Of a stretch of 64,000 nt of DNA, positions 19,601 to 27,140 are shown piece after piece. The stretch is taken from contig CAVXRG010000002.1 in NCBI GenBank assembly GCA_963764195.1, positions 1 to 64,000 on the forward strand, written 5' to 3'. Every line of letters begins with the position of its first letter. Within the stretch, counting starts at the first letter, position 1. The position numbers and the translations under genes are program-made. The stretch comes from JBDSSS01 sp963764195 (lineage in GTDB: Bacteria > Actinomycetota > Actinomycetes > Actinomycetales > Dermatophilaceae). The notes under the pieces are model-generated. The model was given only the letters and a program-made list of their open reading frames with translations, was not told the DNA's origin and made no database searches.

Positions 19601-19975
19601 GACGGCAAGTCCGGCGGTCAGAAGGAGAAGCTCGCCTACACGATCCTGGCCGCCTCGCTCGCGTACCAGTTCCGGCTCGACAACCCCGGCGGATCGGCAC
19701 GGACGTTCCGCTTCGCCGTCATCGACGAGGCCTTCGGGCGCGGGTCCGACGAGTCGACCCGCTTCGCCCTGCGCCTCTTCGCCCGCCTGGGGCTTCAGCT
19801 GCTCGTCGTGACGCCGCTGCAGAAGGTCCACACCATCGAGCCCTTCGTCCAGCGCGTGGGGTTCGTCGACAACCCGAGTGGCCGTTCGTCGCGGCTGCAC
19901 AACCTGACGATCGAGCAGTACCAGCAGGAGCGCGCGGGCGTCGTCGCCGGACGCCGGATCGCCGACGTGCCATGA
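16604..19975 (+). CDS. jetC: Wadjet JetC (MksB-like SMC ATPase)
   Basis: This 1123-residue SMC/MukB-like ATPase is the motor of the complex. Walker A is GDIGSGKST (46-54). Two long coiled-coil arms rich in Glu/Arg/Leu flank a hinge region around 480-600. The ABC signature is SGGQKEK (about 1003-1009) and Walker B is FAVIDEAFGRGSDE with the catalytic Glu at about 1042. In characterised Wadjet systems the dimer extrudes DNA loops until it encloses a small circle, which JetD then cuts. All ATPase motifs are intact, so the gene looks functional. Confidence 0.93.
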   Translation: MDELPLDDLLGAAGYRLDHVEMLGWGTFDRSVWRFDLDGHTSLLTGDIGSGKSTLVDAITTLLLPANRISYNKAAGAETRERSLRSYVLGHWKSERNETTGASRPVGLRDHTSHSAILAVFRNERLASAVTLAQVFWTPDDHAGQPNRFYVVADRELGIAADLSDFGSDVAALKKRLRSSGITPHPAFPDYERAYRRALGIPSSQAMELFHQTVSMKSVGNLTDFVRSHMLEPFDAAADVRKLIDHFEDLTAAHDAVIKARTQLEALTPIVAGSDEVDRLRTELAEATSAQQALRYAAATVTLELLATELADTDSTLVTERAAYDRALAGVESLRQEQQGLRDARAGHAGGRVGALEEARQRHTSDREARHKRHREWSDDLVAASLEPMAHPDDFARVHGDVLTAHVAVDDERSRLDAARTSRAVDQHRLRAESDEIRAELLSLRERRSSIPRDLLALRERLCDEAGVDEDRVPFVGELVDVRPEEARWRGAAERVLRGFALSLIVGDDDYARVAGWVDAHHLGTRLVYHRVRQGDRHQPGDPVRGTLAAKLDIKQSTYAAWLAAELGSRAAHECVEDIEGLRRATRAVTVRGQVKSGNRHEKDDRRLVDDRSSYVLGWNNKAKQDALIERGTRVQEQLGAVDDAIRDTEKSLRALTTRRDALTRALVVDDVRDVDWWASALALQRVDRELALLVEASHELAEIEARLTGIESELSSTERQRSEHDRAIGALEGRRTDLEARRARSTETLTQVGADEAPAVEHAATVLRGRGVDRIDAVHDVVEALRTELLQRADTVQAALGTVTRRTERAMDAFRRDHPSETTELDANIEAASEYREFRDRVERDDLPRFEADFKRFLNQNTIREIAGFQTRLTQQSKQITERITTINTSLRDIDYNPGRFIRLDAVPTPMTEIREFRSQLRACTEGALLGGGGDALYSEDKFEQVRALIARFKGREGMAEHDRQWTLRVTDVRNWFVFNASERWRETDQEYETYADSDGKSGGQKEKLAYTILAASLAYQFRLDNPGGSARTFRFAVIDEAFGRGSDESTRFALRLFARLGLQLLVVTPLQKVHTIEPFVQRVGFVDNPSGRSSRLHNLTIEQYQQERAGVVAGRRIADVP

Positions 19976-21192
19976 CCCCGGCGAGGCCACGCGGCCCCGC
20001 CTCGGCTCGAGGCAGGTGGTCGACGATCGACGACGTCCGGCTCGCCCTGCGTCGTCGGTGGGACCGCGGCGAGCTCCTGCGGTCTTCGACGACGGGGGAC
20101 GCCTGGGCGCCGGTGCGAATCCCCCTGACGTCGCCGACCGCTCGCGAGATGGCCTCCGACTTCGGCGCCGTGCAGGACTGGGCGACCCGGCTGCACCGCG
20201 AGGCCGACACCGCCCGCCCCCCGCTCCGCATCGAGAGCACGTCGGTCGGCGGGCGTCTGGTCGGCAGCAACGCCGTCCCCAGGGCGGTCTGGATCGACGA
20301 GCCCGGCCAGGCGTGGCGCCTGCTCCGCGTGAGCGGCGAGGTCGCCACCTTCGAGTCGGTGTATGCCGAGTCCCGTGACGCCGATCCGGCCATTGCCACG
20401 TGGGTGTCCGAGCACCCGATCCGAGCCCTCGTCCACGCGCCACGGTGGCGCGAGGTCACCGCCACGGCCCTGTGGCTACGCGACAAGCTGGGCACGGCGG
20501 CATACCTGCGCGAGATCGACGTGCCCGGCGTCGACACGAAGTTCATCGAGGGCCACCGCACGGTGCTGGCCGATCTGCTGGACTGCTTGGAGCCAGGCGC
20601 GGCCGACGAGTCCCGCTCCGCTGGAAAGGACTTCGCCCGCCGCTACGGCTTCAGCGACAAGCCCGCCATGACGCGCGTCCGGTCGCTCGACGAGGCCCCG
20701 GTGATCGGCGGTTTCACCGACGCCGCCATCCGCGTCGACGAGCTGGCCCGGCTGGAGCTGCCGGCTCGGCGCGTCCTCGTCGTCGAGAACGAGATCACGT
20801 TTCTCGCGCTACCCGCGGTGAGCGACGCCATCGCGTTCTTCGGCGCCGGTTTCGACGTGCTTCGGCTCGGGCGGATTCCCTGGCTCCGGGACCGAGACGT
20901 CGTCTACTGGGGTGACCTCGACACGCACGGCTTCGTCATCCTCGACCGGCTTCGGGGCGCGCTTCCCCATGTGCGCAGCCTGCTGATGGACGTCGACACG
21001 CTCACGGCGCACACGAGCCAGTGGACGACCGAGCCCAGTCCGACGCGCGTCCCTCTCGAGCGGCTCACGGCCGACGAATCTGCGGTGTATCGCCTGCTCT
21101 GCGACAACGGGCTGGGCACCTCGGTGCGGCTCGAGCAGGAGCGCGTCGCCTTCGCCCGGGTCGTGGCCGCCGTCGAGGGGCTGTGGCCCTGA
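19972..21192 (+). CDS. jetD: Wadjet JetD nuclease (MksG-like, DUF3322-DUF2220)
   Basis: The 406-residue protein starts at an ATG overlapping the jetC stop (ATGA). The N-terminal half is DUF3322-like (IDDVRLALRRRWDRGELLR). The C-terminal half is a DUF2220 Toprim-like domain: VLVVENEITFL holds Glu at about 272 and 274, and VYWGDLDTHGF holds the Asp-x-Asp pair at about 315-317. These would bind metal for DNA cleavage, as in topoisomerase VI and Spo11 relatives. The key acidic residues are present. It is the last gene of the operon and is followed by a repeat region. Confidence 0.92.
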   Translation: MTPARPRGPASARGRWSTIDDVRLALRRRWDRGELLRSSTTGDAWAPVRIPLTSPTAREMASDFGAVQDWATRLHREADTARPPLRIESTSVGGRLVGSNAVPRAVWIDEPGQAWRLLRVSGEVATFESVYAESRDADPAIATWVSEHPIRALVHAPRWREVTATALWLRDKLGTAAYLREIDVPGVDTKFIEGHRTVLADLLDCLEPGAADESRSAGKDFARRYGFSDKPAMTRVRSLDEAPVIGGFTDAAIRVDELARLELPARRVLVVENEITFLALPAVSDAIAFFGAGFDVLRLGRIPWLRDRDVVYWGDLDTHGFVILDRLRGALPHVRSLLMDVDTLTAHTSQWTTEPSPTRVPLERLTADESAVYRLLCDNGLGTSVRLEQERVAFARVVAAVEGLWP

Positions 21193-21208
21193 CCGCGCAT
21201 TCACCCCT

Positions 21209-21426
21209 CAGTCGAGTGCCCACTTTCACACACCCACCCCACCGCCGCGACACCGCACGGGTCGGGAAGAAACTGAGCACTCGACAGCCAACCAGTCGAG
21301 TGCCCACTTTCACACACCCACCCACCCGCCGCGACACCACGCGAGTCGGGAAGAAAGTGCCCACTCGACGGGTGACCCTGGAGAAAGTGCCCACTCGACG
21401 GGTGACTGAGTCGAGTGGGCACTTTC
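21209..21426. repeat. Inverted 17-bp repeat family, six sites in two larger direct repeats
   Basis: Near-identical 17-mers occur at 21211, 21295 and 21410 (GTCGAGTG-CCC or GGG-CACTTTC) and in the opposite sense at 21353 and 21383 (GAAAGTGCCCACTCGAC), with a degenerate copy at 21269. The segments 21209-21285 and 21293-21369 are about 85% identical direct repeats, each opened and closed by the motif in opposite sense, so each can fold back on itself (GTCGAGTG with CACTCGAC). The array fills the gap between convergent jetD and the F420 gene. It may be a REP-like element or act as a two-way terminator; neither is shown. Confidence 0.85.
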
Positions 21427-21466
21427 ACCCCGCGCGTATCCCCGACGCCGAACTGACGGGGCCGGC

Positions 21467-21874
21467 TCAGCTCTGCTTGAGCCGGCCCCAGCCGTGCCAC
21501 TGGTCCGGCTCGATCCAGGCGCTGACCCGGGCCCGGTCGCGGACGGCATACGGCCGACCGGTGTAGTGGGTCGCGATCCGGTCGATGTCGACGAGCCCCT
21601 CGTCGTCGACGAACTCCACGATCCGACCCTGGAGGCTGACGTGGGTGATCCAGTCGTCGGGGTCGATTGCCGACAGCGCCACGCGAGGATCGGCGCGCAT
21701 CCACTCGAGGCGCTTGCGGCCGCCGTCCATGTTGACGAGCACCCGGCCCTCCTCGTAGAGGTACCAGGTCGGCACCGAGGCCGGCGCCCCGTCCGGCTTG
21801 AGGCAGCTGATCGTCGCGTGCCACGGGTGGGTCAGCGCCTCGGCGACGGCGGTGGGCAGCGGCGGCTTCGGCAT
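21467..21874 (-). CDS. PPOX-class F420/flavin-dependent oxidoreductase
   Basis: This 135-residue split-beta-barrel protein of the pyridoxamine-phosphate-oxidase fold begins with the typical HPWHATISCLKPDGAPASVPTWYLYEEGRVLVNM and follows with RADPRVALSAIDPDDW. Members bind F420 or FMN and reduce varied small molecules. GAGGAGA lies a few bases before the ATG. It is monocistronic. The substrate is unknown. Confidence 0.85.
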   Translation of the reverse strand: MPKPPLPTAVAEALTHPWHATISCLKPDGAPASVPTWYLYEEGRVLVNMDGGRKRLEWMRADPRVALSAIDPDDWITHVSLQGRIVEFVDDEGLVDIDRIATHYTGRPYAVRDRARVSAWIEPDQWHGWGRLKQS

Positions 21875-21923
21875 GGCGGTCTCCTCGGGCGAGCGTGGTC
21901 CTGACTCCTCAACCTAGCGCCGC

Positions 21924-24263
21924 TCAGACCGCCCCGCGCTGGACGTTCACCTGCTCGAGCAGCTCGGCCACCTGCTCGCGCGTCGCCGTCATCCCGGGGA
22001 AGGCGACGATGCGCCCGATCGGCGCCGAGCCGACGAGGGTGAGCATCTCGGGGTCGGCGAGCATGGACTTGCGACCGCCCTCCTCCGAGGCGCCCGGCCC
22101 CGCCCCGAGCGCGTCCGCGATGACGGCCGAGGCAATGGGGTCGGCGAGGATCTCGGCGATGGACGAGTCGAGCGAGAACGGCATCTGCACGTCGTCGCCC
22201 GACACCTCGACGGTGCCCGACACCCGCAGGTCACGGCTCGACGCGCCGACCGAGACGGCATAGGTCCCGCCCTCGACGACCCACCGGTCGACCCGCACGT
22301 CCCAGACCGCGAGGTCCTCGCGCCGCAGCCGCACCGTCACCTCGCGGCTCTCCCCTGCCGCCAACGCGACGGAGGCAAAACCCTTGAGCTCCCTGGGCGC
22401 CCGCGCCACCACGGACTCCGCGAGCGAGACGTAGGCCTGAACGACCTCGCGCCCGTCGCGCGACCCCGTGTTGGTCACCGTGAGCGTCACGTCGACGCCG
22501 CCGTCGTCGTCGGCAGCCAGCGACAGCCCCGAGTAGTCGAACGTCGTGTACGACAGCCCGTGCCCGAAGGGGAAGGCCACCTCGAGCTCCCGCGCGTCGT
22601 ACCAGCGGTACCCGACGAAGAGCCCCTCGCCGTAGCGGACGTGCCCGCGCTCACCCGGGAAGTCGAGGAACGCTGGGGAGTCCTGCAACCGCACCGGGAT
22701 CGTCTCCGCGAGCCGCCCCGACGGGTTGACGTCGCCATAGAGCACGTCGGCCGTCGCGGACCCGCCCGCCTGCCCGAGCAGCCAGCCCTCGACCACCGCC
22801 GCCGCGCGGTCGACGACCTCGCCGAGCCGCACGACCGAGCCGTTCGACAGCACGACGACCGTCCGCGGGTTCACGGCGGCCACCGCTTCGAGGAGCTCGA
22901 GCTGCTCGACCGGTAGCTCGATGTCGGGGCGGTCGAAACCCTCCGACTCCCGCGAGTCCGGCAGCCCGAGGAAGACGACCGCGACGTCCTTCGACCCCGC
23001 CAGCTCCGCCGCCTCGGCCACGAGTCGCCCGGCCAGCACCCCGGCGTCCGCGTCGTCGTCGAGGACGAAGCCGGCGGCATACCCGACGCGGTCCTCCCCC
23101 GCCTGCGCCATGATCCCGCCGAGCGCACTGTCGAGCTGGGTCGGGTTGATGAACGAGCTGCCCGCGCCCTGGAAGCGCGGCGTCTTCGCGAACGCCCCGA
23201 TCACCGCCACCGACTGGCTCGGGTCCAGCGGCAGGATCCCGTCGTTGGTGAGCAACACGACGCTGCGCCCCGCCGCCTCGCGTGCGAGCGCATGGTGCGC
23301 CTCCGCGTCATACTTCGGCCGGTCGTATGCCGCTGAGTCGCCTTGCGCTGCAACGGACCCCGTGCGCGCCACCGCCTTCTGCACCATCGACACGACCCGT
23401 GCGGCCCCTCGGTCGAGCACGGCCTCGTCCAGCCGCCCGTCCCCGACAGCGGCCACGATCTCGGCGTCGGTCCGCCCACCACTCGCCGGCATCTCGAGGT
23501 CGAGCCCGGCCAGGAGCGCCGAGACGCGGTCGTTGACGGCGCCCCAGTCCGACATGACGAGCCCCTCGAAACCCCACTCGTCGCGCAGCACCGACGTGAG
23601 CAGCCACGGGTCCTCCGACGCGTAGGTGCCGTTGATCCGGTTGTAGGAGCACATCACCGTCCACGGCTGGGCCTCGGTGACGACCCGCTGGAAGCCGCGC
23701 AGGTAGATCTCGCGCAGCGCCCGCGGGTCGATGTCGGCCGAGACGCGCATCCGGTCGGACTCCTGGTTGTTGGCCGCGAAGTGCTTGACCGACGCGCCGA
23801 CGCCCTGGCTCTGCAGCCCGCGCACCAGCGCCGCGCCGAGAGTCCCGGCGACGAGCGGGTCCTCCGACAGGTACTCGAAGTTGCGACCGCACAGCGGTGA
23901 CCGCTTGATGTTGATGCCGGGGCCGAGCAGCACGCCGACCTCCTCGGCGACGGCCTCCTCGCCGAGCGCCACCCCGACCCGCTCCAGCAGCTCGGGGTCG
24001 AACGTCGCACCGAGCGCCACCGCCGGCGGGAAGCAGGTGGCCGGGACGGCGTTGCGGAGGCCGAGCCCCTCGGCCCGCTCCTTGCGCACCCCGTGCGGCC
24101 CGTCGGTGAGCATGATCGACGGAAGGCTCACGTTGGCAACGGACTTCGTGCGCCACATCCCCTCGCCGCTCGTCAGCGACGCCTTCTCCTCGAGCGTGAG
24201 CCGGGCGACGACCTCCTCCGGCGTGCCCGTCGTGACATCGGTCTCTGGCGTCGTCCCGCTCAT
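21924..24263 (-). CDS. GH3 beta-glucosidase-type glycoside hydrolase
   Basis: The 779-residue protein has the three-part GH3 layout: a TIM barrel (LTDGPHGVRKE, KHFAANNQESDRM), the nucleophile Asp in FEGLVMSDWGAV, a second alpha/beta domain, and a C-terminal fibronectin-III-like domain ending near DRWVVEGGTYAVSVG. There is no signal peptide, so it is probably cytoplasmic. The ATG at 24263 follows AAGGG. An internal segment near the C-terminus (FSLDSSIAEILADP) resembles the extra region of many actinobacterial GH3 enzymes. It is divergent from a TetR-type gene with a palindrome between them, which suggests local control. Confidence 0.92.
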   Translation of the reverse strand: MSGTTPETDVTTGTPEEVVARLTLEEKASLTSGEGMWRTKSVANVSLPSIMLTDGPHGVRKERAEGLGLRNAVPATCFPPAVALGATFDPELLERVGVALGEEAVAEEVGVLLGPGINIKRSPLCGRNFEYLSEDPLVAGTLGAALVRGLQSQGVGASVKHFAANNQESDRMRVSADIDPRALREIYLRGFQRVVTEAQPWTVMCSYNRINGTYASEDPWLLTSVLRDEWGFEGLVMSDWGAVNDRVSALLAGLDLEMPASGGRTDAEIVAAVGDGRLDEAVLDRGAARVVSMVQKAVARTGSVAAQGDSAAYDRPKYDAEAHHALAREAAGRSVVLLTNDGILPLDPSQSVAVIGAFAKTPRFQGAGSSFINPTQLDSALGGIMAQAGEDRVGYAAGFVLDDDADAGVLAGRLVAEAAELAGSKDVAVVFLGLPDSRESEGFDRPDIELPVEQLELLEAVAAVNPRTVVVLSNGSVVRLGEVVDRAAAVVEGWLLGQAGGSATADVLYGDVNPSGRLAETIPVRLQDSPAFLDFPGERGHVRYGEGLFVGYRWYDARELEVAFPFGHGLSYTTFDYSGLSLAADDDGGVDVTLTVTNTGSRDGREVVQAYVSLAESVVARAPRELKGFASVALAAGESREVTVRLRREDLAVWDVRVDRWVVEGGTYAVSVGASSRDLRVSGTVEVSGDDVQMPFSLDSSIAEILADPIASAVIADALGAGPGASEEGGRKSMLADPEMLTLVGSAPIGRIVAFPGMTATREQVAELLEQVNVQRGAV

Positions 24264-24303
24264 CGTCGTCCCTTCCCGAGGCCGCCTCGGCGCGACCGAC
24301 GAC

Positions 24304-24326
24304 AAAACCATATGACAGTGGGTTTT
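24304..24326. promoter_or_regulatory. Palindrome between GH3 and TetR genes, candidate operator
   Basis: AAAACC (24304-24309) and GGTTTT (24321-24326) form inverted arms 11 bases apart in the 83-base gap between the divergent genes. The A/T-rich site is striking in this GC-rich DNA and is placed where a TetR-family repressor could control both genes. Confidence 0.5.
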
Positions 24327-24346
24327 CACCGACAAGGGTCAGTACG

Positions 24347-24973
24347 ATGCGGTCCATGGCACGCCGGGGTTCCTACGCGAAGGGCGTCGCGAAGCGCGAG
24401 GAGATCCTCACCACCGCCCTCGACGTCGTCGCCCGCCACGGCTACCGCCGCACCTCCGTGCGCGAGCTCGCCGACGCCGTCGGCCTCAGCCCCGCCGGCC
24501 TGCTCCACTACTTCTCCTCCAAGGAGGAGCTCTTCGCCGAGATCCTCCGCAAGCGCGACTCGGTCGACAAGGGCAGGTATGCCGCTGACAGCGCCTCCGC
24601 GACGGCCGGCCTCATCGAGGTGGTCCGGCACAACGCCGACGTGCCGGGCCTCGTCCAGCTCCACGCCCAGGTCTCGGTCGAGGCCTGCGACCCGGACCAC
24701 CCCGCCCACCTCCACTTCCGCGACCGCTACGCGCGGCTCCGACACGCCTTGGCCGACTCGCTGGAGGCCGATGCAGGCTCGGGCACCGCCGGCGCCCCGG
24801 CCCCCGTCGACCCCGAGGTCGCCGCCGCCCTGCTCGTCGCCGCCGCGGACGGCCTCCAGATCCAGTGGCGGCTCGACCCGTCGATCGACATGGCCGTCCA
24901 CCTCGAGGTGCTCGTCGACCTGCTCGCCGCCCACGTCCCGCGTCCGGAGCCGGACGAGCGCCTCAGTCCTTGA
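24347..24973 (+). CDS. TetR/AcrR-family transcriptional regulator
   Basis: The product is 208 residues. The N-terminal helix-turn-helix is TSVRELADAVGLSPAGLLHYFSSKEELF split over two helices (about residues 36-64), followed by an all-helical ligand-binding domain. An ATG at 24356 (MARRGSY) is an equally good start. The gene is divergent from the GH3 hydrolase, which is its likely target. The last 11 bases overlap the end of the convergent methyltransferase. Confidence 0.9.
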   Translation: MRSMARRGSYAKGVAKREEILTTALDVVARHGYRRTSVRELADAVGLSPAGLLHYFSSKEELFAEILRKRDSVDKGRYAADSASATAGLIEVVRHNADVPGLVQLHAQVSVEACDPDHPAHLHFRDRYARLRHALADSLEADAGSGTAGAPAPVDPEVAAALLVAAADGLQIQWRLDPSIDMAVHLEVLVDLLAAHVPRPEPDERLSP

Positions 24974-25586
24974 CTGCTCGCCCGATGGACAGGAAGCCCC
25001 ACGGGCGCAGGGCTGTGGGGAACGGGCCGTACTCCTCGTCGAGCGACTCGATGCGCAGGCCCGAGGCCGCGACCAGCTCGGCGATCGGCCGGGTCAGGTG
25101 GCAGCCGTCGAAGAGCGCCTTCTGGAGCGGCTCGATGCGCCGCTGCCAGCGGCGCACCCCGGCGTCCGGGGCGTTGCCGTGCTCGAGGAAGTGCAGGGTC
25201 CCGCCCGGCCGCAGCACCCGTCGCGCCTCGGCGAGCGCCAGCGCCGGGTCGGGGATCGTGCAGACGGTGAGCGTCGTCAGCACGGCGTCGACGCTCTCGT
25301 CGGGCAGGTCGAGGTGCTGTCCGTCGAGGCTCCCGCGCACGACCGGCACCGGGGAGTCCTCGCGGCGCTCCGCCGACAGCTGCCAGGCGACATCGGAGGG
25401 CTCGACCGCCACGACCTCGTCGACCTCGGCCGGATAGACGGCGAGGTTGAGGCCGCTGCCGAACCCGAGCTCGACGACCCGGCCGTGCAGCCCGGCCGTC
25501 GCCCGGGACCGCAGGGCCAGCACCCGCGGGTCTGCGCTGCCGGCGTTGACCAGGCGCGGCGTCACCTCTCGTGCCCACAGTCCCAT
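24963..25586 (-). CDS. Class I SAM-dependent methyltransferase
   Basis: The 207-residue protein has motif I VVELGFGSGLNL, motif II region VVAVEPSD, and the post-motif VLTTLTVCTIPDPALALAEARRVLRPGG typical of UbiE/Methyltransf_11 enzymes. The later FDGCHLTRPIAELV is typical of a subfamily of short actinobacterial methyltransferases. The ATG at 25586 (MGLWAREVTPRL) is preferred over an upstream frame extension. The substrate is unknown. Confidence 0.85.
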   Translation of the reverse strand: MGLWAREVTPRLVNAGSADPRVLALRSRATAGLHGRVVELGFGSGLNLAVYPAEVDEVVAVEPSDVAWQLSAERREDSPVPVVRGSLDGQHLDLPDESVDAVLTTLTVCTIPDPALALAEARRVLRPGGTLHFLEHGNAPDAGVRRWQRRIEPLQKALFDGCHLTRPIAELVAASGLRIESLDEEYGPFPTALRPWGFLSIGRAVKD

Positions 25587-25657
25587 GCCCCGAGGGTAGG
25601 CCCCGGACCACGCGACCCACCCCAGCGGCATACCTGCTGGGGTGGGCGGCGGTGGGC

Positions 25658-26947
25658 TCAGCCGGCGTCGGGCGCCACGAGCGCCGGCAGCTCCTTCTCG
25701 AACTGGGCGTCAAGCGTCAGCGACGGCAGGACGTGGCCCTGGTTGGACGCGGCCTTGGCGACGCCGGCACCCCACGTCGCAGCGGCGAGGCGCTGGAGCG
25801 GCGTGCCGTGGTGGCCGGAGCTGTCGAAGGAGCAGTCACCGACGTTGTAGAAGTTCTGCTCCGCCTCGACGACGCGCGCCGTGTTGAGCGCGAGACCGCG
25901 CTTGTGCGTGACGAAGTAGGTGCCGAACGCGTCCGCCATCAGCTCGGTGCGGCGGGTGGCCTCCGGGCCGGTGAGGTCGGTGACGAAGAGGTTGTCCTCG
26001 TACTGCACGTGGTGGGCCATCTCGTGGCCGAGGACCGCGCTCGGGCCGACGTCGCGGAAGCCGGTCTTGTCGAGCGCGTCGAGGATGCCGTCGCCGAAGA
26101 TCATCTTGTCGGGCAGTGCCGCGACGGCCGGGTCGGGTTCGCCGGCGCCGCTGAACGCGAAGGCGTTGAGGGTGAACAGCGGGTTGTCGCCACCGCGCAG
26201 CGACGGCGTGCCCCGGACGAAGCCGGCGATGCTTGCCGCCAGCGCCGCGCCGTCCGGTCCCCCGATGCCGTCGATGTAGGCGAGCATCCGCTGCACGCGC
26301 GGCGCGTCGGTGAGCATCGTGCCGTGCATCGCCATGATCTGCACGTCGTCGAGCTTCACGTCCCAGAAGCGCTTCGTCGCGGAGAAGGCCCGGTTGAGCT
26401 CGTTCTTGTAGTCCTTGAGCAGCGCGTATGCCGGGTCACTGGTCGTGCCGTAGAACAGCGCGTCGTAGGTGGGGAAGTCGAGCAGGCCGAAGGTCAGCAG
26501 GATGACGATGGTGTTCGTGTCGAGCTCGCCGACGAGCTGGTTGACGTAGGCGTCGAGGGCCGTCGAGCTGCAGACGTACTGCGTGCCGTCGATCGCCGAG
26601 GCGAGACGCGCCAGGACCGCGTCACGCACGGGCGAGCTGTCGATGCCGGCCGTGGCGAGGGCCGCGGTCTGGCGGGCACGGAAGTCGGCGGGCAGGGCGG
26701 CCAGCATTGCGTCGAGGCGCGTGGCCTGGGTCGGGGAGAGCCGGCCGGCGACGGCGGGGTCGATGCCCGCCGAGCGGAGCTTGGCCGCCGACGCGCTCGA
26801 GACGCTCCCCCCGGAGGCGCCGAGGGCGGACGGGTTCGTGGCGAGGGTGGCCGCGCTCGCCGAGGTCACCGGGACGGTCACGCCGAGCGACAGGACGAGA
26901 CCTGCCGCGGCGAGGGTGCAGGCCGTGCGGGTGGTGCTGGTCTTCAT
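25658..26947 (-). CDS. Secreted zinc metallopeptidase
   Basis: The 429-residue product has a clear Sec signal peptide (hydrophobic AAAGLVLSLGVTVPVTSASA, cleavage near ASA-AT). The peptidase core has VLGHEMAHHVQYE, an HExxH zinc site, followed about 30 residues later by RRTELMADAFGTYFV with a candidate third ligand Glu/Asp. A Cys pair (VCSST and GDCSFD) could form a disulfide. It should act outside the cell. The exact peptidase family is not clear to me. Confidence 0.8.
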   Translation of the reverse strand: MKTSTTRTACTLAAAGLVLSLGVTVPVTSASAATLATNPSALGASGGSVSSASAAKLRSAGIDPAVAGRLSPTQATRLDAMLAALPADFRARQTAALATAGIDSSPVRDAVLARLASAIDGTQYVCSSTALDAYVNQLVGELDTNTIVILLTFGLLDFPTYDALFYGTTSDPAYALLKDYKNELNRAFSATKRFWDVKLDDVQIMAMHGTMLTDAPRVQRMLAYIDGIGGPDGAALAASIAGFVRGTPSLRGGDNPLFTLNAFAFSGAGEPDPAVAALPDKMIFGDGILDALDKTGFRDVGPSAVLGHEMAHHVQYEDNLFVTDLTGPEATRRTELMADAFGTYFVTHKRGLALNTARVVEAEQNFYNVGDCSFDSSGHHGTPLQRLAAATWGAGVAKAASNQGHVLPSLTLDAQFEKELPALVAPDAG

Positions 26948-27140
26948 GGTTCCCCTTCGGATCGTCCACGCTGGTCGTCAGTCATGGGTCTGCCGGGTTC
27001 CCCCGGACGCCCAATCATGCGGCTTTAGCCGGGAAAATGTCGATTGTTGGGGTATCGGCCATGCCGAGGCCGGCGGACGCTGCGCACCCGGCCCAACGGC
27101 ATACGTCTCGGCTGTCGTGGGCCGTGGCTACGATCGGCGG

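Noticed and set aside
21209..21426. CRISPR array
   Set aside because: The repeats alternate in sense, the intervening segments are themselves similar, and no cas genes are present.
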